Positions 23,541-30,394 of a stretch of DNA of 31,124 bases are shown here, in pieces. The notes under the pieces were generated by a model. The model saw only the letters and a list, made by a program, of their open reading frames with translations, had not been told where the DNA came from and ran no database searches. This DNA comes from JAZQHR01 sp045540695. GTDB lineage: Bacteria; Bacillota; Clostridia; UMGS1810. The position numbers were made by a program, and so were the translations under genes. Location of the stretch: positions 1 to 31,124 of the forward strand of contig JAZQHR010000073.1 of NCBI GenBank assembly GCA_045540695.1, in the 5' to 3' direction. The first letter of the stretch is position 1; every line of letters starts with the position of its first letter.

Positions 23541-23759
23541 TTAATGTAGCTTATGAGGAGTATCGGTGAGGCCTATAATATAGTCTGCTGAAACGTTATA
23601 CAACCTGCATAATATAGCCAAATCCTCTATTTTCAATTCGGCTCTGCCTGTTTCAATATGATTATAACCTTGTTGGGATTTTTGCAGTAGTTTACCAATG
23701 TACGCTTGAGTATAGTCATTATCTTCCCGTAAATTTTTTAGTATTTCTCTGTATCCCAT
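23541..23759 (-). CDS. XRE-family HTH repressor
   Basis: This 72-residue Cro/CI-type DNA-binding protein consists of a single HTH_3 domain. It has the sequence NDYTQAYIGKLLQKSQQGYNHIETGR and ends SADYIIGLTDTP, as in many phage-like and toxin-type repressors. It is divergent from the stalk-domain surface protein gene across a 120-base region with two 17-bp palindromes. One of these fills the spacer of the divergent promoter, so it very likely represses that gene and itself. No phage integrase or excisionase is nearby. Confidence 0.92.
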   Translation of the reverse strand: MGYREILKNLREDNDYTQAYIGKLLQKSQQGYNHIETGRAELKIEDLAILCRLYNVSADYIIGLTDTPHKLH

Positions 23760-23782
23760 ATTATCAATCCTTTTTTATAGTA

Positions 23783-23848
23783 TACTCAAATCAAGGATAG
23801 CATACTCATAAATTGAGTATTGACTTTTACTCAAATATTGAGTATAAT
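23783..23848 (+). promoter_or_regulatory. Operator-promoter region of the XRE / stalk-protein pair
   Basis: Promoter TTGACT (23820-23825), 17-base spacer, TATAAT (23843-23848). Operators of form TACTCA-N5-TGAGTA lie at 23803-23819 and 23828-23844; the second spans the spacer. A degenerate third site lies at 23783-23799 over the likely repressor -10. Centres are 20 and 25 bases apart. Confidence 0.85.
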
Positions 23849-23879
23849 TGTGCTATCATAAATCAGGAGGTAATATCAA

Positions 23880-24641
23880 ATGAAAAAACAAGCTAAAAAG
23901 ATAATTGCAAGTGTGCTGGTAGGTGCTGTATTAACTTGCGGAGTAGCATTTGCAAAACAAATCACAGAAACTATATCTGTCACTTATGATAATATTAAAA
24001 TTATGATTGACGGAAAAGAGTATCAACCAACTGATGCACTTGGAAACGTAGTTGAACCATTTATTTATAACGGAACTACATATCTCCCTGTAAGAGCAAT
24101 AGCAAACGCTTTTGATAAAGAGGTTGACTGGGAGGCACAGACAAGTACGGTTACTCTTGGCAGTAAAAATTACGACTGGTTAGACCAAATGGGGTATGTG
24201 GATTATGAAACTACTGCACAGAAAAGCACTATGAAAGCAATACCAACAGGCACAAAAGATAATGACGGAATGAAATATGACAGAGGTATTCAGTTCGAAT
24301 TGCGAACTGATGAATATCAGGAAAATAACGACGGAACTATTCGTTCGTACCAAACAGTTTCGTATTTATTGAATAATAATTATAATACATTTAACGGAAG
24401 CTTTATATCGTTGCAAACTAGCCAAGGCAACCAAGGTACTGTAGCGAAGGTATACGGAGATGGTAAGCTTATATACACTTCACCAGTACTAAGCTACGGT
24501 GCAAAAGCTACACCATTTGAAATTGATGTTTCAGGGTACAAGATACTTAAAATTCATGTAGAAATTCCTAATTTGTATCATGATGGTAGCTGGGATATAT
24601 CTAAGATAGGCATTGCAGATGCAAGATTGTCAAAAGAATAA
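23880..24641 (+). CDS. Secreted protein with copper-amine-oxidase-N-type stalk domain and NPCBM-like domain
   Basis: This 253-residue exported protein has a Sec signal peptide over the first 25 residues (KKIIASVLVGAVLTCGVAFA). It is followed by a stalk domain of the Cu_amine_oxidN1 family: VTYDNIKIMIDGKEYQP, then the FIYNGTTYLPVRAIANAF motif and VDWEAQTSTVTL (about 36-98). The C-terminal half (about 130-250) has the SYLLNNNYNTFNGSF and KATPFEIDVSGYKILKI signatures of an NPCBM/NEW2-like beta-sandwich. No LPXTG or membrane anchor is present, so it is probably released or wall-associated. Transcription is controlled by the divergent XRE gene. It has a good SD (AGGAGG) and its own terminator. The ligand is unknown. 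Confidence 0.9.
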   Translation: MKKQAKKIIASVLVGAVLTCGVAFAKQITETISVTYDNIKIMIDGKEYQPTDALGNVVEPFIYNGTTYLPVRAIANAFDKEVDWEAQTSTVTLGSKNYDWLDQMGYVDYETTAQKSTMKAIPTGTKDNDGMKYDRGIQFELRTDEYQENNDGTIRSYQTVSYLLNNNYNTFNGSFISLQTSQGNQGTVAKVYGDGKLIYTSPVLSYGAKATPFEIDVSGYKILKIHVEIPNLYHDGSWDISKIGIADARLSKE

Positions 24642-24649
24642 TACTAATC

Positions 24650-24682
24650 AAAACGGCATTCTCTTTCGAGAATGCCGTTTTT
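24650..24682 (+). terminator. Intrinsic terminator of the stalk-protein gene
   Basis: AAAACGGCATTCTC-TTTC-GAGAATGCCGTTTTT, a 14-bp stem with T-run, eight bases after the stop. Confidence 0.93.
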
Positions 24683-24783
24683 GGGTCCGGGGCGGAGCCT
24701 TGGTCGGGAGGGGTTTGGGGCGCTCCGAAACGCCCCAAGGGTTTTTGGACTTTTGACCGCAAAAGTCCCCGCCGGAGGCAAAC
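24682..24783. repeat. Dispersed repeat, copy 2 (complete form)
   Basis: The left end TGGGTCCGGGGCGGAGC begins in the terminator T-run. The interior hairpins are TTGGGGCG/CGCCCCAA (24715-24738) and GGACTTTTG-ACCG-CAAAAGTCC (24747-24768), and it ends GCCGGAGGCAAA. It shares its ends, and a following AGAGTAT..TCGAAA stretch, with the 14.3 kb copy. The frame across it is a repeat-derived spurious ORF. Confidence 0.75.
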
Positions 24784-24905
24784 AAGAAGAGAGTATACTC
24801 GAAATTTTTAGAAAGCTGGTAAATTACTTTTGTACGTGGAATGTCAGAAAGCCCATTTCCTACAATGCATCTTGTAAGAAGATATGCAAAATGTATTTGC
24901 GTATG

Positions 24906-24923
24906 GACAATTCGCGAATTGTC
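24906..24923. promoter_or_regulatory. 18-bp perfect palindrome upstream of the amidase gene
   Basis: GACAATTCGCGAATTGTC lies about 90 bases before the amidase start, in a 230-base gap (24784-25013) with no gene. A possible -10 (TATAAT) lies at about 24970, without a convincing -35. The palindrome may be an operator. Confidence 0.45.
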
Positions 24924-25013
24924 TTGGTTACCTATTTTTCCCTGAATTCCCGGTGTATAACGTATAGCATATAATTACAAATACGGAATATACTATACAA
25001 GGAGATGGATAAT

Positions 25014-25706
25014 ATGTCAAAATTTTGTATTGACGCAGGACACAACTATTCAGGAGCAGACACCGGTGCGGTTGGCAGGGTATATGTAGAACAGGATTTG
25101 AGCTTTCGAATAGCAGATTCGTTAAAGTCTATTTTGCAAAATGCCGGCCACGAGGTGAAAATGACCAGAGAAACGTCACAGTCAAATGTACCTGGTGCAA
25201 CGTTAAACGACAGCCTTACCGCAAGGGCGAGAATAAGCAATGACTTTAATGCGGATTATTTTGTTTCTGTTCACCTTAACGCCGGAGGCGGAGTGGGTGC
25301 GGAAACGTATGTGCTTGCAAGAGGCGGAGAAGCTGAAAAAATCGCAACAAGGGTGCAGACAGCATTTACCGCACTTGGCAGAGTAAACAGGGGAGTAAAG
25401 ACGGCAAACTTTGCAGTGCTTAGACTTACCGATTGCCCTGCAATATTGGTAGAAGTAGGATTTATCGACAATGAGCAGGAGGAAAAATGGATTGCCGAAA
25501 ATGTTGAAAAAATCGCATGGGCTATCTCGGCAGGATTTGGTATAAAGCCTGATGAGGAGTATATGACAGCTGTTGAAGCGGTGGCATTTCTCACAAGCGT
25601 TGGCGTAATAAAAGAGCCTGATAAATGGTATTCGGGCACGTGGGACGATGAGGATATGAAGTGGCTTTTAAGAAAAACGGCACAGTACATAAAAGACAGC
25701 CTTTAA
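25014..25706 (+). CDS. N-acetylmuramoyl-L-alanine amidase (Amidase_3), no signal peptide
   Basis: This 230-residue zinc amidase cleaves the peptide from peptidoglycan glycan strands. Ligands and catalytic residues: His in FCIDAGHNYSG (7-11), Glu in VEQDLSFRIA, His in YFVSVHLNAG and Glu in AILVEVGFIDN. After about residue 185 there is a short C-terminal segment (YMTAVEAVAFLTSVGVI...WLLRKTAQYIKDSL) that could be a small binding domain. I start at the ATG at 25014, where AAGGAG is nine bases upstream; the ATG at 25005 abuts the SD. There is no signal peptide or membrane segment, as in phage endolysins that rely on a holin, yet no other phage genes are adjacent. Confidence 0.92.
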   Translation: MSKFCIDAGHNYSGADTGAVGRVYVEQDLSFRIADSLKSILQNAGHEVKMTRETSQSNVPGATLNDSLTARARISNDFNADYFVSVHLNAGGGVGAETYVLARGGEAEKIATRVQTAFTALGRVNRGVKTANFAVLRLTDCPAILVEVGFIDNEQEEKWIAENVEKIAWAISAGFGIKPDEEYMTAVEAVAFLTSVGVIKEPDKWYSGTWDDEDMKWLLRKTAQYIKDSL

Positions 25707-25737
25707 TTGCTTTTATGCTTAGCGGCAGATGCGGTTA

Positions 25738-25766
25738 TTGACTTTTTTATTTGAATGATATATTAT
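25738..25766 (+). promoter_or_regulatory. Sigma-A promoter of the flippase gene
   Basis: TTGACT (25738-25743), 17-base spacer, TATTAT (25761-25766). The start point is predicted near 25773, leaving a leader of about 88 bases. Confidence 0.7.
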
Positions 25767-25809
25767 AAAATGAGGAGCTTGTCGAATGAAAGACGGTTTC
25801 TCATTTTTT
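25767..25809 (+). terminator. Probable amidase terminator overlapping the flippase promoter
   Basis: AAAATGAG (25767-25774) pairs with CTCATTTT (25800-25807), ending in a T-run; GTC/GAC can pair inside. The left arm lies at the predicted start of the flippase transcript, so it should stop readthrough from the amidase gene rather than the new transcript. Confidence 0.55.
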
Positions 25810-25860
25810 ACATAAAATATATACATACTTGATTTTTTTAACATAAGGAGATGCGTTTGA

Positions 25861-27516
25861 TTGGCAGAAAATAAAAATCAAACCTTTATGAAGGGAGCTA
25901 TAATTCTTGTTATAGCAAATATACTTGTAAAAGGTATCGGAGCTATGTTTAAGATACCACTTGCAAGGCTTCTTGGCACTACCGGTATGGGAATGTTCAA
26001 TATGTCCTACACCATGTACACCATGCTTTTTATAATAGCTACTGCGGGAATACCTGTAGCTATTTCCAAGGTTGTATCGGAAAGCGGAGCAAAGGGTCGA
26101 TACAGAGATACAAGAAAAATACTCTTTGCCAGTCTTATGATGCTTGGCGTGATAGGAGTTGCCGGTGCGGCGGCATTGTACTTTGGTGCAGATAAATTTG
26201 CCGAGCTGGTTTTTGATGCTGATAAATTTGCCGGTAACGAAAAAATTATTATAACATTGAAAATGGGTATTTCGCTTGGTATACAGGCACTTGCTCCTGC
26301 GATGTTCTTTGTGTCGTTTATGTCGGCGTTTAGGGGGTTTTTCCAGGGCACGCAAAATATGTATCCTACAGCTATTTCCGAAGTGGCGGAAGCACTTGGT
26401 AAACTGATACTTGGTATAACTTTTGCAAGCTTGCTTATGCCAAAGGGAATTCATTTTGCATCGGCTGGTGCGGTGTTTGGTGTTTCAGCGGGTGCTTTCC
26501 TGGGATTTGTATCGCTTATAATATCATTTTTATACAAAAGAAAAAATTTATTTGATTATTCAAAGCATGTCGATGACCTGTATAAACCACGTTCGGTTAT
26601 GTCTATACTAAAAGAGCTTATTGTTATTGCTGTACCTATTACCATTGGCGCATCGGTATTTAGCCTAACAAGTGTAATAGATATGCTTATGATAGCACGA
26701 CGTCTTGGTGTGGCAGGCTTTTCGGCGGATGATGCTATGAGTATATGGGGAGCGTATTCAGGCTTTGCAGTGCCTCTTTTCAATATGCCGCCTACACTTA
26801 TTACCGCAATAAGCATAAGCATAGTACCGACGATTGCAGGTGCGTTTGTTACAGGCAAAACGGATTTTGTAAAAAAGACTACAGGTCTTTCGCTTAAAAT
26901 GACTATACTTATTGCACTTCCGTGTGCGGTTGGTATTTCGGTGCTTTCGTCACCAATTCTTCAGCTTGTGTATGACGATGCCATAGCGACCAATATCGCA
27001 TCATCACCGCTTTCTATTCTTGGATATGCTATAGTGTTTGTGTCACTTGTTATGGTAACAAACTCTATTTTGCAGGCGACAGGGCATACTATAAGACCGG
27101 TTGTGCACATGGCAATAGGCGGTTTTGTAAAGGTGATTGTAAACTACACATTAGTAGGCATACCGCATATAAACATAAACGGTGCACCGGTTGGAACAAA
27201 TCTTTGCTATATCACCATACTTATATTAAACCTTATCTCGATAAAACGTATAATAGGCTTGAAATTCTCGGTTGTAAACTTTGTGCTTAAACCGGTTATA
27301 TCGGTTGTGGCTATGGCGATAGTGGTGCTTGGAGTATACGCAGGTACTGTGTCTATGGGTAATACCATCGCAACTAGTGTGTCTATTCTTTCCGGTGCGG
27401 TAGTGTATATGCTTGTGATGCTTATCATCGGAGGTATAAAAAATGAGGATTTGGAAATGATTCCAATGGGTGAAAAGCTTGCCTATGTACTTCAAAAGCT
27501 TAGACTTATGCGGTAA
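25861..27516 (+). CDS. SpoVB/YabM-type MATE-fold lipid flippase
   Basis: This 551-residue membrane protein has about 14 transmembrane helices, of the polysaccharide/lipid flippase (MVF/PST, MOP) superfamily. It begins FMKGAIILVIANILVKGIGAMFKIPLARLLGTTGMG, the hallmark N-terminus of SpoVB, YtgP and YabM proteins. It is expected to move lipid-linked precursors, such as those for peptidoglycan or spore cortex, across the membrane. The start is TTG at 25861, ten bases after AAGGAG; the nearby ATG at 25851 is out of frame. In Bacillus the yabM-mazG-yabO gene order is similar; here HU follows directly and mazG is absent. Confidence 0.93.
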   Translation: MAENKNQTFMKGAIILVIANILVKGIGAMFKIPLARLLGTTGMGMFNMSYTMYTMLFIIATAGIPVAISKVVSESGAKGRYRDTRKILFASLMMLGVIGVAGAAALYFGADKFAELVFDADKFAGNEKIIITLKMGISLGIQALAPAMFFVSFMSAFRGFFQGTQNMYPTAISEVAEALGKLILGITFASLLMPKGIHFASAGAVFGVSAGAFLGFVSLIISFLYKRKNLFDYSKHVDDLYKPRSVMSILKELIVIAVPITIGASVFSLTSVIDMLMIARRLGVAGFSADDAMSIWGAYSGFAVPLFNMPPTLITAISISIVPTIAGAFVTGKTDFVKKTTGLSLKMTILIALPCAVGISVLSSPILQLVYDDAIATNIASSPLSILGYAIVFVSLVMVTNSILQATGHTIRPVVHMAIGGFVKVIVNYTLVGIPHININGAPVGTNLCYITILILNLISIKRIIGLKFSVVNFVLKPVISVVAMAIVVLGVYAGTVSMGNTIATSVSILSGAVVYMLVMLIIGGIKNEDLEMIPMGEKLAYVLQKLRLMR

Positions 27517-27620
27517 ATAGGCCATTTGATTTGGTAATAATAACTATAAAATTACTTTATATATGTATAAATTAACCAAAAATGCGTAAAATTACAAAAA
27601 ATGTTGAAAAAAAGAAGGAT

Positions 27621-27648
27621 TTTACAAGGGTTTGGCGAATTTTATAAA
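27621..27648 (+). promoter_or_regulatory. Probable promoter of the HU gene
   Basis: TTTACA (27621-27626), 16-base spacer, TATAAA (27643-27648), 34 bases before the HU start. The rest of 27517-27682 is AT-rich with no gene. Confidence 0.5.
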
Positions 27649-27682
27649 ATGATTGAAAATTTTTAAAACGGAGGACAAACAA

Positions 27683-27955
27683 ATGAATAAATCAGATTTA
27701 GTTGCAGTAATGGCAGAAAAAGCAGGTCTTACTAAAAAAGATGCTGAAAAAGCTCTTAACGCTTTCTGTGATGGCGTTATCGACGCTCTTAAAGCTGGTG
27801 ACAAAGTTCAGCTTATCGGCTTTGGTTCTTTCGAAGTAAAGACTCGTGCTGCTAGAAAGGGTAGAAACCCTCAGACTAAACAGGAAATCACTATTCCTGC
27901 ATCAAAAGTTCCAGCTTTCAAAGTTGGCGCTGCATTCAAAAACGCTGTTAAATAA
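27683..27955 (+). CDS. hup: DNA-binding protein HU
   Basis: This 90-residue histone-like HU protein binds and bends DNA as a dimer. The family signature FGSFEVKTRAARKGRNPQT (about 47-65) is complete, and the N-terminus MNKSDLVAVMAEKAGLTKKDAE is canonical. The start is the ATG at 27683 with GGAGG eight bases upstream; the frame extends ten codons further but without an SD. Codon use is optimised relative to the neighbours (GCT, AAA, CTT-rich), as expected for an abundant protein. Its strong terminator separates it from rqcP. Confidence 0.97.
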   Translation: MNKSDLVAVMAEKAGLTKKDAEKALNAFCDGVIDALKAGDKVQLIGFGSFEVKTRAARKGRNPQTKQEITIPASKVPAFKVGAAFKNAVK

Positions 27956-27974
27956 TTCAGTTTTTTGAATTTTC

Positions 27975-28010
27975 ACGGGCATTGAGGTATACTCAATGCC
28001 CGTATTTTTT
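27975..28010 (+). terminator. Intrinsic terminator of the HU gene
   Basis: ACGGGCATTGAG-GTATA-CTCAATGCCCGT followed by ATTTTTT; a 12-bp stem, 19 bases after the stop. Confidence 0.93.
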
Positions 28011-28026
28011 GAAATGAGGTAGATTT

Positions 28027-28266
28027 ATGAGAATAGACAAATATCTAAAGGTCAGCCGTCTTATAAAGCGCAGAACTGTGGCGTGCGAAGCTTGCGACCA
28101 GGGAAGAGTGACTGTAAACGGAAAAGTAGCTAAGCCGGGAACAGATGTTAAAGTTGGCGATATTATTGAGATAGAGTTTGGTGATAACACATTAAAGGTA
28201 GAGATAGTATCTGTAAGCGAGCACGTGCTCAAAGCTGATGCTGCCGATATGTATAAAATAATATAA
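28027..28266 (+). CDS. rqcP: RqcP-type S4-domain RNA-binding protein (YabO)
   Basis: This 79-residue protein is a single S4 domain (MRIDKYLKVSRLIKRRTVACEACDQGRVTVNG, then KVGDIIEIEFG). In Bacillus the orthologue RqcP (YabO) works with RqcH to add alanine tails to nascent chains on stalled 50S subunits. The length and the downstream order yabP-yabQ-divIC-S1 match that locus. SD GAGGT lies six bases before the ATG. No separate promoter is seen in the 16 bases after the HU terminator, so expression relies on readthrough. Confidence 0.92.
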   Translation: MRIDKYLKVSRLIKRRTVACEACDQGRVTVNGKVAKPGTDVKVGDIIEIEFGDNTLKVEIVSVSEHVLKADAADMYKII

Positions 28267-28341
28267 AACTTATAAATTGTTATGATTTTTAAGCCTTCTG
28301 CATATATATTAGTAAATATATATAACGGAGGTTTTTTTATT

Positions 28342-28635
28342 ATGGATGAAAGAAAATCAGTAAGAGCAATGCGACCAGATGTGATGCACAATATCATTAT
28401 GGAAAACAGAAAGAAGCTTAGCGTATCGGGAGTAAATGACGTCGAAAGCTTTAATGAAGAGGAGATAATCCTTCATACTCAAATGGGAATGCTTGTTATA
28501 AAAGGCACATCACTTCATATAGGAAAGCTTAATATGGACAACGGCGAAGTGACCATAGACGGAATGGTTGAGGCGTGTGAATATGTTGAGGAAACCGGAA
28601 AAGGCGGAGGAATACTTTCTAGAATTTTTAAATAA
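28342..28635 (+). CDS. yabP: Sporulation protein YabP
   Basis: This 97-residue YabP-family protein is required for sporulation in Bacillus, where yabP and yabQ are transcribed in the mother cell. It has the strand-rich segment EIILHTQMGMLVIKGTSLHIGKLNMDNGEVTIDG and ends in a short Gly/Lys tail (GKGGGILSRIFK). I start at the ATG at 28342, preceded by GGAGGT at ten bases; the frame is open 20 codons further upstream but without an SD. A 22-base AT palindrome (ATATATATT-AGT-AAATATATAT) lies just upstream. Confidence 0.93.
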   Translation: MDERKSVRAMRPDVMHNIIMENRKKLSVSGVNDVESFNEEEIILHTQMGMLVIKGTSLHIGKLNMDNGEVTIDGMVEACEYVEETGKGGGILSRIFK

Positions 28636-28658
28636 AAAATTTTGGGAGTGACAGTGAT

Positions 28659-29156
28659 TTGATAATATCAGCAAGGCACGAGCTTTATGTATTGTTTGGC
28701 TCGGTGCTGGGTGGAATGATTATCGGTATGATATTTGACGTGTTCAAGCTATGCACTGCAGGCAGACGGCATAATGCTGTGATAATGGGTATAGGTGACC
28801 TTCTTTTGTGGAGCATTGTGTCTGTGGCGGTTTTTGCAATAATATTTATACTAAATGATGCCAAAGTCAGATGGTACGAGTTTGCCGGAATGATACTGGG
28901 TATGGTAATATATTTTATGACACTCAGCAGGCTTTTTCTAAAACTAATGTCTTTTTTGGTACATGTTGTAAAATGTGTTGTAATTTTTTTGGTTAAGGTG
29001 ATTTTACTCCCTGTAAGGCTTTGTTTACGCGTTTTTTCGCCTGTTATTGCTCTGGCAAAGCGGAGCTTAAGAGTGGTAAAGCGAATATATAAAAAAAGTT
29101 TGTTTAAAATTAAAAACTTCACAAAACGGCTAAAACACTCTGTTAACAAAATGTAA
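28659..29156 (+). CDS. yabQ: Sporulation protein YabQ
   Basis: This 165-residue membrane protein of the YabQ family is needed for cortex formation in Bacillus spores. It has four hydrophobic segments (about 9-29, 43-66, 72-93 and 96-125), followed by a strongly basic C-terminal tail (KRSLRVVKRIYKKSLFKIKN). The start is TTG at 28659 (GGGAG ten bases upstream); no ATG or GTG is in frame near it. It follows yabP by 23 bases. Confidence 0.9.
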   Translation: MIISARHELYVLFGSVLGGMIIGMIFDVFKLCTAGRRHNAVIMGIGDLLLWSIVSVAVFAIIFILNDAKVRWYEFAGMILGMVIYFMTLSRLFLKLMSFLVHVVKCVVIFLVKVILLPVRLCLRVFSPVIALAKRSLRVVKRIYKKSLFKIKNFTKRLKHSVNKM

Positions 29157-29157
29157 C

Positions 29158-29186
29158 TTTACTTTTGAACGGAAATGGTGTATAAT
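29158..29186 (+). promoter_or_regulatory. Promoter of divIC
   Basis: TTTACT (29158-29163), 17-base spacer, TATAAT (29181-29186), between yabQ and divIC. It separates vegetative divIC expression from the sporulation genes. Confidence 0.7.
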
Positions 29187-29218
29187 GTATGAAAATCAAT
29201 GCAAAGGACGTGCTTTAA

Positions 29219-29503
29219 GTGAGTAAAAAAAAATCTGCACCATTAAGAAACATCATTGTTCTTGCGTTAATTTGTTTTGTAGTAGTTATTTTTGTTAAGC
29301 AGGAGATAAGCATACGGGAATATCAGTCACAGATAGACCAGCTTAGTGTCCAAATAGAGGAGCAACAAAAAATAAGCCGAGAGCTTGAAGAAAAAGAGAA
29401 ATTGTATTCATCAAATGAATATATAGAAAAAGTGGCAAGAGAAGTGCTTGGTATGGTATCTGCCGATGAGAAGGTATATATCGACGAGAATGAGGCCGAT
29501 TAA
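29219..29503 (+). CDS. divIC: Cell-division protein DivIC (FtsB-like)
   Basis: This 94-residue bitopic membrane protein of the divisome partners FtsL. It has a short basic cytoplasmic N-terminus (MSKKKSAPLRN), one transmembrane helix (about 12-27) and a coiled coil (about 30-62, rich in Gln/Glu/Ile). It ends with the EYIEKVAREVLGMVSADEKVY motif typical of the family. The start is GTG at 29219, with AAAGGA upstream. It has its own promoter and is followed 41 bases later by the S1-domain gene. Confidence 0.93.
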   Translation: MSKKKSAPLRNIIVLALICFVVVIFVKQEISIREYQSQIDQLSVQIEEQQKISRELEEKEKLYSSNEYIEKVAREVLGMVSADEKVYIDENEAD

Positions 29504-29544
29504 AGTACATAAGATAAACGTGTAAATGGAGGATATGGACAGCT

Positions 29545-29988
29545 ATGCAGATTGAAGTGGGAAAGATAGTCGATGGTAAGGTTACAGGTATAACAAATTT
29601 CGGCGCGTTTGTAGACATAGAAGGCGGCGTTACAGGACTTGTGCATATATCTGAGGTGGCAGTTGGTTTTGTCAAGGATATAAACGAGCATTTAAAGGTA
29701 GGGGACAGCGTTAAGGTTAAGGTAGTATCTGTAGATGAAAAGGGAAAAGTAGGCCTTTCTATTAAGCAGACAATAACCCCAAAAAAGTCAGCACCTGCAC
29801 AGGAAACTAAGAAAAGCAGCTCTCCTGAGGAATTTGTATGGGAGAGAAAAACCGACGATATCAATCTTTCTTTTGAGGATAAGCTGTCAAAATTCAAACA
29901 GTCGAGCGACGAGAGAATGCACGACCTTAAAAGGAATATAGAATCCAAAAGAGGAACAAACGGCAAACGTTCTACAAGTATGTATTAA
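29545..29988 (+). CDS. S1-domain RNA-binding protein (YabR-like)
   Basis: This 147-residue protein has one S1 domain (1-74: EVGKIVDGKVTGITNFGAFVDI to KVGLSIKQT) and a disordered, charged C-terminal half. It is orthologous by position and domain to Bacillus YabR, a general-stress/RNA-binding S1 protein of unclear function. The ATG at 29545 has GGAGG twelve bases upstream, a long spacing; a nearer ATG at 29532 is out of frame. It is the last gene before the tRNA unit. No terminator is evident between them. Confidence 0.9.
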   Translation: MQIEVGKIVDGKVTGITNFGAFVDIEGGVTGLVHISEVAVGFVKDINEHLKVGDSVKVKVVSVDEKGKVGLSIKQTITPKKSAPAQETKKSSSPEEFVWERKTDDINLSFEDKLSKFKQSSDERMHDLKRNIESKRGTNGKRSTSMY

Positions 29989-30002
29989 ATAGTAAAAAAC
30001 TA

Positions 30003-30031
30003 TTGACATTTATGCTTAAAAGTGCTATATT
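30003..30031 (+). promoter_or_regulatory. Promoter of tRNA-Leu
   Basis: TTGACA (30003-30008), 17-base spacer, TATATT (30026-30031), 21 bases upstream of the tRNA. Confidence 0.8.
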
Positions 30032-30052
30032 ATATATTGGCGTAAAGCTTAC

Positions 30053-30141
30053 GCCCGAGTGGCGGAACTGGCAGACGCACAGGACTTAAAATCCTGCGAA
30101 GTTAACCCTTCGTACCGGTTCGATTCCGGTCTCGGGCACCA
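30053..30141 (+). tRNA. tRNA-Leu, anticodon UAA (CCA encoded)
   Basis: The acceptor stem GCCCGAG (30053-30059) pairs with CTCGGGC (30131-30137). The anticodon stem-loop CAGGA-CTTAAAA-TCCTG gives anticodon TAA, reading UUA. A long variable arm, as in class II tRNAs, and the GGTTCGATTCC T-arm are present. The 3' ACCA is encoded in the DNA. Confidence 0.98.
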
Positions 30142-30181
30142 AAAAAGAACGACTATTCTAATAGAATGGTCGTTCTTTTTT
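30142..30181 (+). terminator. Intrinsic terminator of tRNA-Leu
   Basis: AAAAAGAACGAC and GTCGTTCTTTTT form the stem, with inner ATTCT/AGAAT pairing around AAT. It begins immediately after the CCA. Confidence 0.93.
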
Positions 30182-30185
30182 GTGT

Positions 30186-30374
30186 TTGTGTCCACAAGGA
30201 CACAATATTATTATGAATGTAGCGAATACATCATTTGACTGCTTGCGGTCAACATCGTTTCTCTTCACCCGATACAAAATGATGTTGCTCTTTGAACAAA
30301 CAGTGTTGTGATACACAAATGATGTATTGCTTTGCAATAACGATGTTGCACTGCGTGCAAATATATGATATAAT
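30186..30374 (+). repeat. Hairpin / GATGT array forming the promoter of the four-helix-bundle gene
   Basis: Small hairpins are separated by a recurring AAYGATGT. Right-hand units: AATGATGT (30278-30285), TTGCTCTTTGAACAA, GTGT/ACAC hairpin (30303-30316), AATGATGT (30318-30325), ATTGC-TTT-GCAAT (30326-30338), AACGATGT (30339-30346), TGCAC-TGC-GTGCA (30347-30359). Left-hand units are inverted (ACATCATTT 30228-30236, AACATCGTTT 30251-30260), plus an 8-bp stem at 30186-30205. The array ends in an extended -10, TGATATAAT (30366-30374), with TTGCAC (30346-30351) as -35, 17 bases apart, inside the last hairpin. Confidence 0.75.
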
Positions 30375-30394
30375 CTGCCAAGAGGCGACTTCAA

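Noticed and set aside
24672..24974. 100-residue plus-strand reading frame
   Set aside because: It runs through a terminator and the dispersed repeat, has no SD, and its composition follows the repeat. It is not a gene.
23541..25706. Prophage remnant (XRE repressor plus amidase)
   Set aside because: The repressor controls a secreted stalk-domain protein and there are no structural, integrase or holin genes. Two phage-like genes are not enough.
30003..30190. Integration site at the tRNA-Leu gene
   Set aside because: No integrase and no duplicated tRNA 3' end in the downstream sequence; the region after it is a terminator and the hairpin array.
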